Assembly: GCA_049964535.1 (NCBI GenBank)
Contig: JBMFXG010000049.1
Location: 1-15,016 of the forward strand
DNA length: 15,016 nt
Direction of reading: 5' to 3'
Origin: JAJYZP01 sp049964535
GTDB lineage: Bacteria > Actinomycetota > Acidimicrobiia > Acidimicrobiales > Acidimicrobiaceae
Shown here: piece by piece, positions 7,423 to 14,056 of the stretch
How the letters are laid out: each line of letters opens with the position of its first letter
Position numbering within the stretch: position 1 is the first letter of the stretch
Translations under genes and position numbers: made by a program
Notes under the pieces: generated by a model
What the model saw: the letters and a program-made list of their open reading frames with translations, nothing else
What the model was told of the DNA's origin: nothing
Database searches by the model: none

Positions 7423-8036
7423 TACCTCTCCCGTAGTCAAAGTAGTGTGTTCCGTCAACACAGAGACAACGCTCTGGAGTGCCATGTAAGCTCTCACGTC
7501 GACGGCCCGAGACCGCAACTCGATCATACGTGCGGAAGCGCTGCGAGGCAGCTACGGCTCAATCACGTCAACGAATGCCCGGCAGGTGGACGGAGACCCC
7601 CTCGAAGCTCTGTCGACTAGCTCATTCAAACTCGAGACTGCCACCCCGTACGCAGGGAGTGGTAGCGACAAACCTTCGGTCATATAGAACCGACGTCAGA
7701 CTCGTTGCTGGCACCAGAGAATCTATCTCTCCCCTAAGGCCTGGAATCACGTTGCATCGGCATGGAATCACGACCCATAGAATCATCACCCCTCGAGACC
7801 CACGCACGCTGCCGTGTCACCACGAGCACCCTTGCTACCGTACAGAGGCCGATCTCCAGCCTCGATCTGCACTGTGACAGCGTGAGAAAGCGGCGCCCCG
7901 GTCCACATCCCGACCCTCTTACCACTTCAGCCGAGTCATCGAGTTCGTACTCTCCGCACAGCGCTTCGGTCGCTTTTACGATCCTCTGCTACGATCATGT
8001 CGATACCAGTTCTGACCAGAAGGCCCGAAACACCTC
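7423..8036. other. Gene-free stretch between tRNA-Arg and pstS
   Basis: About 610 bp in which several overlapping short ORFs occur, none with family resemblance or a good start site. It holds a small TGTGTT/AACACA inverted repeat just after the tRNA and a pair of identical 10-bp direct repeats TGGAATCACG (7742-7751 and 7763-7772). The pstS promoter should lie here, but I find no convincing -35/-10 pair. Confidence 0.5.
7742..7787 (+). repeat. Direct repeats TGGAATCACG upstream of pstS
   Basis: Two identical copies of TGGAATCACG start 21 bp apart (7742 and 7763), two helical turns. A degenerate third copy TAGAATCATC lies at 7778-7787. Helical phasing is typical of binding sites for response regulators such as PhoP/PhoB, but the sequence does not match a PHO box I know, and it lies about 270 bp from the pstS start. 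Confidence 0.4.
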
Positions 8037-9281
8037 ATGATACGACGCTCGGCACCCTATCTCGTAACATTAACGCTCGTCCTAGCGGGCTGCTCGACCT
8101 TGTCTACGCCGATGACAACGACCTCCACCACCACGTCGACGACCGTTCCGACAACCGCTACCACGCTCCCTCTGTCTACGACCCCTGGCTTTGGACGCAC
8201 GGAGATCCCCCCCATCAATCGCATCTCCCTCACGACTAGAGTCAACACCACGATTGCTCCAATTATGCAGACCTGGATCGCCTCCTACCACCATGCAGTT
8301 CGCAAGGTCACGTTTCAGAGTTCGGTAACTGACTCTGGGGCATCGATCGTTGACACGGCAAACGCCACGAACGACATCGGTTCCTCCGGCGCCGTACTTC
8401 CAACAGCAGAGAACGCATCTGATCCGCAGCTGCTCAATATCCCAGTCGCTGTCTCGGCCGTTGCGGTCGAGTACAATCTGCCTGGCATCACGACCCTTCG
8501 CCTTACGCCTACGGTTCTCGCCCTGATCTACGAGGGTCTCATCACGAACTGGAATGATCCGCTTATCGCGAAGCTGAATCCAAAGCTCACCCTTCCCACC
8601 GAAACCATAACGACGCTGCACCGCTCAGATGGATCCGCAGCCACGGATACCTTCACACAGTATCTTTCGCAAGCTCTCCCAAAGTCGTGGGGATCTCCAA
8701 GCGGGGTTGGAGCAGGCTATCTCGTAAAATGGCCCTCACTTCCAGCGCAAAAGTCGGCATCAAGCAACGCGGCGATGGTGAGCGAATGTGCTGCAACACC
8801 AGGATGCATAACGTACGTGCAGACCGCCCTCAGCGCTAGCGCCGCAGCGACGTCTACCGCTACGACAACATCTACCGCCGCTGCAACGACCACGACCACC
8901 TTGGCAGCAACGGCAGGGCCAACCCTCGGACAGGTACAGGTCCAGAATCCTTCCGGAACCTTCGTCCTGCCGACCCGCCAGAGTGTCGCCGCTGAGACCA
9001 GGGCTCTTCCAAATACACTGCCGGGAAATGAGGATATCTCGCTCGTATCAACAAGTGCTCTCAATGGGTATCCGCTCTCCAATTTCGAGTTCGCCATCGT
9101 CTCAAACCACCAGAGTGGACCCGTCCGGGCCCATGCGCTTCGATCCTTTCTCGCTTGGACTCTCGACCCTGCTCACGGCGGGTCCTTGACGCTACTCAGA
9201 GAGTTCGGCCTCCTCGCTCTGCCGTACGCAGTCCAACAGCTCTCCCTCTCTCAGGTCCGCTCCATTGGACCGAAGTACTAG
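8037..9281 (+). CDS. pstS: PstS-like phosphate-binding lipoprotein
   Basis: A 414-residue lipoprotein. The signal peptide ends in lipobox LVLAGC (Cys19), followed by a Thr-rich linker (about 24-50). The periplasmic-binding-protein fold follows, with PstS-like landmarks: VNTTIAPIMQTWIASYH, VTFQSSVTDSGAS, DIGSSGAVLP (113-122), IYEGLITNWNDPLI, LHRSDGSAATDTFTQYL (194-210) and CITYVQ, which corresponds to the usual IGYV. PstS captures phosphate for the PstCAB ABC transporter. A 35-40-residue Ala/Thr low-complexity insert (about 265-302) interrupts the second lobe and is unusual. No pstC, pstA or pstB neighbours it; the next genes are the fluoride module. Some core residues differ from classical PstS, so another oxyanion or a purely sensory role is possible. 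Start is ATG 8037; the Shine-Dalgarno site is poor. Confidence 0.8.
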   Translation: MIRRSAPYLVTLTLVLAGCSTLSTPMTTTSTTTSTTVPTTATTLPLSTTPGFGRTEIPPINRISLTTRVNTTIAPIMQTWIASYHHAVRKVTFQSSVTDSGASIVDTANATNDIGSSGAVLPTAENASDPQLLNIPVAVSAVAVEYNLPGITTLRLTPTVLALIYEGLITNWNDPLIAKLNPKLTLPTETITTLHRSDGSAATDTFTQYLSQALPKSWGSPSGVGAGYLVKWPSLPAQKSASSNAAMVSECAATPGCITYVQTALSASAAATSTATTTSTAAATTTTTLAATAGPTLGQVQVQNPSGTFVLPTRQSVAAETRALPNTLPGNEDISLVSTSALNGYPLSNFEFAIVSNHQSGPVRAHALRSFLAWTLDPAHGGSLTLLREFGLLALPYAVQQLSLSQVRSIGPKY

Positions 9282-9419
9282 ACAGGAAGGCGATCGCCGT
9301 TCGTCTCTCTCTATCAAGAGCAAGAGCACCGATCTCGTCGTGTCCAAAGTCGGACAAGGTTCAAGACACTCAGTCTCGCTCAGTGAGTCAATGGACACCT
9401 CCCACCGTCCAACTCTCGA

Positions 9420-9425
9420 TATACT
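9420..9425 (+). promoter_or_regulatory. Candidate -10 element for the fluoride operon
   Basis: TATACT (9420-9425) matches TATAAT at five of six positions and would start transcription near 9431-9432, right at the 5' edge of the riboswitch aptamer. No good -35 is found at 16-18 bp spacing; TGGACA at 9392-9397 is too far (22 bp). Confidence 0.5.
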
Positions 9426-9430
9426 GATGC

Positions 9431-9495
9431 GTGGCGATGGGACTCGCCGGTGAACACAGTGTCACGAACCGCTTGAGGGCTGATAGTTCCTACGA
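9431..9495 (+). ncRNA. Fluoride riboswitch (crcB motif)
   Basis: The aptamer reads GGCGATGG (9433-9440), a loop, and CGCC (9445-9448), forming the first hairpin. The loop GGGACT (9439-9444) can pair with AGTTCC (9485-9490), the pseudoknot expected of the crcB motif. AACCGC (9467-9472) and GGCTGATAG (9478-9486), and the terminal CCTAC (9489-9493), match conserved blocks of known fluoride riboswitches. It lies directly upstream of two crcB genes, the usual target. Fluoride binding normally turns expression on. A possible switching partner is TCGTAGGA at 9570-9577, complementary to TCCTACGA at 9488-9495. Confidence 0.9.
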
Positions 9496-9522
9496 ACGTC
9501 ACCGTGGAAGAAGGAGCCAGCC

Positions 9523-9591
9523 GTGACCATCGTAGTTTCAGCACCCAGACCACGACCACGAGCCACCGGTCGTAGGAGACCACAAGCTTGA
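9523..9591 (+). CDS. Short Pro/Arg-rich leader ORF (22 codons)
   Basis: GTG at 9523 has AAGGAG (9511-9516) 6 nt upstream, a better ribosome binding site than that of crcB itself. The predicted peptide begins MTIVVSAPRPRPRATG and ends RRRPQA. Its TGA (9589-9591) overlaps the TTG that opens the next tiny ORF. The position between riboswitch and crcB suggests a translated leader that affects coupling or folding of the leader. Expression is unproven and the peptide has no known homologue that I recognise. Confidence 0.4.
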   Translation: MTIVVSAPRPRPRATGRRRPQA

Positions 9592-9641
9592 AACACTGCA
9601 AAGCTTCGCTGCGCCACCTGAGTCGAATGGGTCAACCGTGA
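9588..9641 (+). CDS. Second short leader ORF overlapping crcB start (17 codons)
   Basis: TTG at 9588 follows AGGAG (9574-9578) by 9 nt. It encodes MKHCKASLRHLSRMGQP if TTG initiates. Its TGA (9639-9641) overlaps the crcB GTG (9638-9640) as GTGA, the arrangement used for translational coupling. An internal ATG at 9627 could start it too. The crcB gene has no clear Shine-Dalgarno site of its own, which supports coupling. Existence as a peptide is inference. Confidence 0.3.
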   Translation: MKHCKASLRHLSRMGQP

Positions 9642-10066
9642 CCTCGACTCCCCGAACATCTATCCGACCCCTCCTCCCACTCATCTTTATCGGGGGAGCT
9701 CTCGGTACGGTACTTCGTGACGAGCTCGAACGTATCGGCAGCTCAAGCGGGGCCTTCCCGATCGGAATTTTCATCGCCAACTGCGTCGGGTCTCTCCTGC
9801 TTGGTTACGTCGTTGGCTTCATCTCAGCCAAAGAGGTCACGAGCCCTGCTCGCCTGCGAGCACTGATCGGCACCGGATTCTGCGGCGGGCTCACGACCTT
9901 CTCGACGCTCTGTGCCGGCACCGTCAGCCTCGCCCAGAGTGACCACGTCCCGACCGCTCTGCTCTACCTCGCAACTACCGCTATCGCTGGGCTCGTTGCG
10001 GCAGGATCTGGTTACCTAGTGCCTACCTTCCGCACGAACCACAGAAGGAGTTCCACACAGTCATGA
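9638..10066 (+). CDS. crcB: Fluoride channel CrcB/Fluc, first copy
   Basis: A 142-residue membrane protein with four predicted helices. It has the Fluc signatures: GGALGTVLRDEL (19-30), NCVGSLLLGY with the pore-lining Asn (N48), and GTGFCGGLTTFSTL (78-91), where TTFST carries the fluoride-coordinating Phe/Thr/Ser residues. Fluc proteins export fluoride down its electrochemical gradient as antiparallel dimers. The gene follows a fluoride riboswitch and overlaps the DUF190 gene by 4 bp (ATGA). The GTG at 9638 is the only plausible start before the stop at 9533-9535 in this frame; the ribosome binding site is weak. Gram-positive bacteria often have two crcB genes whose products pair as a heterodimer, as the second copy downstream suggests here. 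Confidence 0.93.
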   Translation: MTSTPRTSIRPLLPLIFIGGALGTVLRDELERIGSSSGAFPIGIFIANCVGSLLLGYVVGFISAKEVTSPARLRALIGTGFCGGLTTFSTLCAGTVSLAQSDHVPTALLYLATTAIAGLVAAGSGYLVPTFRTNHRRSSTQS

Positions 10067-10404
10067 AGGCCATGAAGACCGGCACTACGGTCAACATCTA
10101 CCTCAACCTCGATGAGTACGTTCACAACCACCTCGCATACGAGCTCGTGATGCGAACGCTCGTTGAGCTTGGCTTCCCCGGCGCCTCCGTGGTTCGAAGT
10201 ATCGAAAGCTTCGGGTCTCACCACCACATCGCAAGAGCTCATCTCCTCTCGAGCGAGGACGACCGTGGAGTCATTGTTCACCTCATCGACGACGATAACG
10301 AGCGTATCCACGCACTCCTCCTGTGGCTCGACCACAATCTCCCTGGACACCTGGTCACACTGACGGAAACGAAGTTTCGCCATAGCGACCCGAGCGAGAC
10401 ATGA
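10063..10404 (+). CDS. DUF190 family protein
   Basis: A 113-residue soluble protein of the DUF190 family. Recognisable parts are TVNIYLNLDEYVHNHLAYEL, an LGFPGASVVRSIESFG segment, and VIVHLIDDDNERIHALL, giving the ferredoxin-like alpha/beta pattern of small P-II-like regulators. Its biochemical role is unknown to me. The gene sits between two crcB genes, overlapping both by 4 bp (ATGA), so it is surely co-translated with them. DUF190 genes commonly neighbour crcB, which suggests a role in fluoride resistance, perhaps regulating the channel. AGAAGGAG lies about 12 nt upstream of ATG 10063; the ATG at 10072 is an alternative. Confidence 0.85.
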   Translation: MKAMKTGTTVNIYLNLDEYVHNHLAYELVMRTLVELGFPGASVVRSIESFGSHHHIARAHLLSSEDDRGVIVHLIDDDNERIHALLLWLDHNLPGHLVTLTETKFRHSDPSET

Positions 10405-10775
10405 CGCTCGCCCTCCTCGCAGCTGCCGGCGGGCTTGGTGCGATACTTCGTTTCATCATCGACCGAACGGTCACTGCCAGAAAGTACTCCGGCTTCGGTC
10501 TCGGTACCTTCGTGGTCAACATGTCCGGGGCCCTAGCTCTCGGCACTGTCTTAGGACTTGCTTCAACCGCAACCCTGACGACAACGAGCGTTGCCATCCT
10601 CGGCACTGGATTTCTCGGAGGATTCACCACCTTCTCGACGCTGACCTACGAGTCCTTCTTCCTGTTGAGCGACGAGCATCGCTGGCCCTTTGGACTCTTG
10701 AACTACTTTGGGAGCCTCATAGGCGGATTAACCCTTTATTTTCTCGCCTTCGAAGCTTCGCGTCACCTCACCTGA
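10401..10775 (+). CDS. crcB: Fluoride channel CrcB/Fluc, second copy
   Basis: A 124-residue four-helix membrane protein of the same family as the first copy. It shows GGLGAILRFIID (10-21), VVNMSGALALGT with the conserved Asn (N40), and GTGFLGGFTTFSTLTYES (68-85). The N-terminus begins almost directly in the first helix, shorter than in the first copy. Its ATG overlaps the DUF190 stop (ATGA). It is the last gene of the riboswitch-controlled unit and probably forms a heterodimer with the first CrcB. It converges on groEL; the hairpin at 10900-10927 lies about 125 bp downstream. Confidence 0.93.
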   Translation: MTLALLAAAGGLGAILRFIIDRTVTARKYSGFGLGTFVVNMSGALALGTVLGLASTATLTTTSVAILGTGFLGGFTTFSTLTYESFFLLSDEHRWPFGLLNYFGSLIGGLTLYFLAFEASRHLT

Positions 10776-10891
10776 TCGTCCGTCGCACAGAGCCATCCAC
10801 CAGACGTAGGAGCTCTTACGACGCAGCGTACGAAGAACGGAGCTCGAGCGCTACGACTGAGATCCCTGACGAACAACGAGATCTTCATGGC

Positions 10892-10930
10892 AAAAAAGAG
10901 CGAGGGCACCGGTCTCGGTGCCCTCGCCTC
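10892..10930 (-). terminator. Rho-independent terminator of groES-groEL
   Basis: Arms GCGAGGGCACCG (10900-10911) and CGGTGCCCTCGC (10916-10927) form a perfect 12-bp stem with a 4-nt loop. On the minus strand it is followed by CTTTTTT, the classic U-run. It lies about 45 bp after the groEL stop. On the plus strand there is no T-run, so termination of crcB transcripts here would be weaker. Confidence 0.9.
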
Positions 10931-10972
10931 TCACACGCGCCCTAACGATGGGGAACGTACGTGAGCAACAAC

Positions 10973-12615
10973 TTACATCATGCCGCCCATGCCGCCACCT
11001 GGTGGCATTGCTGGGGCAGCACCAGCTGGCTCTGGCTTGTCAGCAACGAGAGCCTCGGTGGTGAGCAGGAGCGCCGCAATGGATGCAGCGTTCTGCAGTG
11101 CAGAACGAGTGACCTTTGCAGGATCGATCACGCCGATCTTGGCCAGATCCTCGTACTCACCCGTGCGAGCGTTGAGACCGTACGAGCCACTCTCTCGCTC
11201 GACGTTTTGAACGACGACCGGACCCTCGAGGCCAGCGTTATACGCAATCCACTTCAACGGCTCCTCGAGAGCCTTGAAGACGATCTGCGCTCCAGTAGCC
11301 TCATCGCCTTCGAGCGACGTTACAACCTCTGCAACCTTGGCTCGGGCACGAAGAAGAGCCGTGCCACCACCGGCGACAATTCCCTCTTCGATCGCTGCTC
11401 GAGTAGCAGAGAGAGCGTCTTCGATACGATGCTTCTTCTCTTTCAGTTCGACCTCGGTTGCTGCGCCGACTTTGACGACAGCCACACCGCCGGCGAGCTT
11501 CGCAAGACGCTCCTGTAGCTTCTCTCGATCCCAATCCGAATCGGTATCTTCAATCTCGCGACGAATCTGAGCGATTCGACCCTCGACCTCCGCCGCCTCA
11601 CCGGCACCGCCGATGATCTTGGTATCGTCCTTGGTTACCTCGATGCGTCGAGCGGTACCCAAGAGATCGAGCGTCACGTTGTCGAGCTTGAGACCGACCT
11701 CTTCCGAGATGACCTGACCACCGGTCAAGACCGCCATGTCCTGCAGCATCGCCTTACGACGATCGCCAAAGCCTGGAGCCTTCACCGCAATCGATGAGAA
11801 GGTACCACGAATCTTGTTGACGACGAGTGTTGNNNNNNNNNNGCGAGAGCTTCACCCTCGACGTCTTCGGCCACAATCAGCAGCGACTTACCTGCCTGCA
11901 TGACCTTCTCGAGAACCGGGACCAACTCGTGGACAGAGGAGATCTTCGATCCGTAGAACAAGATGTAAGGGTTATCAAGAACTGCCTCTTGACGATCGGG
12001 GTTCGTCACAAAGTACGGCGAGAGGTAGCCCTTATCGAAGGCCATACCCTCGGTGAACTCGAGCTCGAGGCCGAACGTGTTCGACTCCTCAACTGTGACC
12101 GTACCGTCTTTGCCGACACGATCGATCGCCTCTGCGAGAACATCGCCGATGGCATTATCCCCCGCGGAGATCGATGCGACCTGGGCGAAATCTTGCTTTC
12201 CTTCGATCGGCTTGGCCTGAGCGGAGATCGAATCCGAAGCGGCCGCTACGGCCTTCTCGATTCCTCGCTTGAGACCCATTGGGTTTGCGCCAGCAGCGAC
12301 GTTGCGAAGACCCTCTCGGATCAACGCCTGCGCAAGAACGGTCGCGGTCGTGGTGCCGTCACCAGCAACATCGTTGGTCTTGGTTGCAACCTCTTTGACG
12401 AGCTGTGCACCCATGTTCTCGAATGGGTCTTCGAGCTCGATCTCACGCGCAATCGAAACACCATCGTTAGTGATGGTCGGAGCGCCAAACTTCTTGTCGA
12501 GCACTACGTTTCGGCCCTTTGGTCCAAGGGTCACCTTAACGGTGTCAGCGAGCTTGTTAACACCGGCTTCGAGGCTCCGACGAGCACTATCATCAAAACG
12601 AATTTCTTTAGCCAT
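10973..12615 (-). CDS. groEL: Chaperonin GroEL (60 kDa), with an N-filled assembly join
   Basis: The 60-kDa chaperonin, which folds proteins in an ATP-driven double ring capped by GroES. The N-terminus MAKEIRFDDSARRSLEAG, the ATP loop LGPKGRNVVLDKKFG, and GDGTTTATVL with the catalytic Asp are present, as are the apical-domain GEAL, VKAPGFGDRRK, and the C-terminal tail PPGGGMGGMM. The reading is split by 10 Ns (11833-11842) at about residue 258. Removing the Ns and one duplicated C restores EALA-TLVVNK in frame, giving 544 codons including the stop (543 residues), a normal length. The gene therefore seems intact in the organism. Its ATG follows the groES stop by 3 nt, with a purine-rich GGTGGAGAAG near the groES end as ribosome binding site. 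Heat control comes from the CIRCE element upstream of groES. Confidence 0.97.
11833..11842. other. Run of 10 Ns (assembly gap) inside groEL
   Basis: Ten undetermined bases break the groEL reading frame. On the coding strand the flanks are CTCGC before and CAACACTC after. Overlapping them by one C gives CTCGCAACACTC, which encodes the conserved LAT(L) step, so the true gap is probably minus one base and the 10 Ns are a placeholder. Confidence 0.9.
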
Positions 12616-12618
12616 GGT

Positions 12619-12912
12619 TTACTTCTCCACCTTTGCGAGCACGTCACGTGAGGCCAAAATCAACAGCTCTTCGCCGTCGACAGTAATCTCCGTACCACCG
12701 AACTTGGAGAACACGATGCGATCTCCTGCTTTAATGTCGAGAGGGATGATCTCGCCACTCGACTCCGCCCTCTTCCCTGGGCCTACTGCAAGAACCTCTC
12801 CCTGCTGTGGCTTCTCTTTGGCCGTATCTGGGATAACGAGTCCAGAAGCAGTGCGCTCCTCTGACTCCGCCGGACGAACGACAATGCGATCCTCCAGTGG
12901 TTGGAGTTTCAT
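12619..12912 (-). CDS. groES: Co-chaperonin GroES (10 kDa)
   Basis: A 97-residue co-chaperonin of normal length that forms the heptameric lid on GroEL. It begins MKLQPLEDRIVVRP, carries the mobile loop around SEERTASGLVIP that contacts GroEL, then GEVLAVGPGKR, AGDRIVFSKFGGTEI and DGEELLILASRDVLA. AAGGAGG lies 9 nt upstream of the ATG at 12912. It is followed by groEL after 3 nt, so the two form one operon. The CIRCE operator sits about 45 bp upstream of the start, pointing to HrcA repression released on heat shock. Confidence 0.98.
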   Translation of the reverse strand: MKLQPLEDRIVVRPAESEERTASGLVIPDTAKEKPQQGEVLAVGPGKRAESSGEIIPLDIKAGDRIVFSKFGGTEITVDGEELLILASRDVLAKVEK

Positions 12913-12955
12913 CTTTTCAAGCCTCCTTGGTTGAAACCGACTTCCATAAGTACAG

Positions 12956-12982
12956 TTAGCACTCTACTCTCTTGAGTGCTAA
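12956..12982. promoter_or_regulatory. CIRCE element (HrcA operator) of groES-groEL
   Basis: TTAGCACTC (12956-12964), a 9-bp spacer and GAGTGCTAA (12974-12982) match the CIRCE consensus perfectly, with one extra G-C pair outside. HrcA binds this to repress chaperone genes. A weak promoter TTCGAC (13004-12999), 17 bp, TAGCAC (12981-12976) on the minus strand would overlap the site, but its match to consensus is poor. No hrcA gene is in the window. Confidence 0.97.
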
Positions 12983-13026
12983 CTCCGATCACTCTGGAGT
13001 CGAAAAACCTCCTCGGCGTCGCATCC

Positions 13027-14052
13027 CTAGGCGGGCTTAACCATGAGTTCGGCAGAGGGATCGATGCCGAGATCGAGAGCGCTCCGATCTCCTCGCTCGA
13101 GATGGTAAGCACCAGCGGCCGCAATCATTGCACCATTATCAGTGCAGTAGCGCCGAGACGGTACATTGACGCGAAGATTGAGGTCTCGCCCCAGCTCTAC
13201 CGTTCTCTCGCGTAAGAGCGAGTTCGCCGCTACCCCGCCGCCAAGAGCAAACGATGCAACGCTCTCGAGATCGAGCGCTCGCTTGACCCGGATCATCAAT
13301 GCATCGACGACTGCCGCCTGGAAACTCGCAGCAACATCTGCAACCTTCGCATTGGGCGCCGACTGAAGGTAGCGCAACACGGCGGTCTTTACACCCGAAA
13401 AGGAGAAATCAAGACCTGACGCCACGCTAGCTCGAGGAAACGCCACCGCATCGGGACTCCCTCCTTGAGCGGCCGTCTCGATCTCGGGGCCTCCCGGGAA
13501 CCCGAGCCCGAGCATACGTGCGACTTTGTCAAAGGCTTCGCCTGCGGCGTCGTCGACCGTTCCCCCGAGAAAGCGGTAGTGACCCGGTTCATCGACCATC
13601 ACGAGCTCACTGTGGCCGCCCGAGACCAAGAGGACTAAGGCAGGTAGTTCGAGACCCTCCTCCAACGCAGAGCCGAAGACGTGACCCTCCATATGATCCA
13701 CACCGATCAGTGGTAAGCCGTAGCCCAACGAACACGCTTTCGCTGCAGCAACACCGACCATGAGGGACCCTGCAAGACCCGGTCCGCTCGTTACGGCGAC
13801 GCCATCGAGATCCCGGCGAGGATCGATGTTCGCCTCGTGCAAGACTCGCCGCAGCGCTCTCGTCACGGCCTGTGAGTGTGCTCGTGATGCGAGCTCAGGA
13901 ACCACCCCACCGAACTCCGCATGGAGCTGTTGCTGGGTAACGATGACGGAGGATCGAACCTCGCCATCTATGACGACGGCAACGGCCGTATCGTCACAGG
14001 AGGTCTCGATACCAAGAACCGAGATCTTTCGAGGAACGCTTAGAACTGCCAC
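13027..14052 (-). CDS. tsaD: tRNA N6-threonylcarbamoyladenosine transferase TsaD
   Basis: TsaD transfers the threonylcarbamoyl group to A37 of ANN-decoding tRNAs (t6A), working with TsaB and TsaE. Visible motifs are VLGIETSCDDTAVAV (12-26), HAEFGGVVPELASRAH (44-59), the metal-binding HMEGH (120-124), LLVSGGHSEL, GEAFDKVARMLGL, FSFSGVKTAV, LGGGVAANSLLRE and CTDNGAMIAAAG. The frame stays open further upstream to 14130, but I chose the GTG at 14052 because GAGGTGA lies just before it and the resulting 341 residues fit the family; the longer version would overlap rimI by 74 nt. It starts 4 nt after the rimI stop, so tsaB, rimI and tsaD form one transcription unit. Confidence 0.96.
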   Translation of the reverse strand: MAVLSVPRKISVLGIETSCDDTAVAVVIDGEVRSSVIVTQQQLHAEFGGVVPELASRAHSQAVTRALRRVLHEANIDPRRDLDGVAVTSGPGLAGSLMVGVAAAKACSLGYGLPLIGVDHMEGHVFGSALEEGLELPALVLLVSGGHSELVMVDEPGHYRFLGGTVDDAAGEAFDKVARMLGLGFPGGPEIETAAQGGSPDAVAFPRASVASGLDFSFSGVKTAVLRYLQSAPNAKVADVAASFQAAVVDALMIRVKRALDLESVASFALGGGVAANSLLRERTVELGRDLNLRVNVPSRRYCTDNGAMIAAAGAYHLERGDRSALDLGIDPSAELMVKPA

Positions 14053-14056
14053 AATC

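Noticed and set aside
7285..7527. Minus-strand 80-residue ORF containing RRDSNSQPSDPKSDALS
   Set aside because: This is the antisense translation of the tRNA-Arg gene, a well-known false protein.
9285..9305. GGCGATCGCC palindrome after pstS, resembling the terminator stem at 4586-4608
   Set aside because: It is a 10-bp self-palindrome without a loop or T-run; the shared GCGATCGC octamer occurs too few times here to call it a repeat family.
11782..12615. GroEL as two separate or frameshifted genes
   Set aside because: The break coincides exactly with the 10 Ns, and joining the flanks by one base restores the conserved protein.
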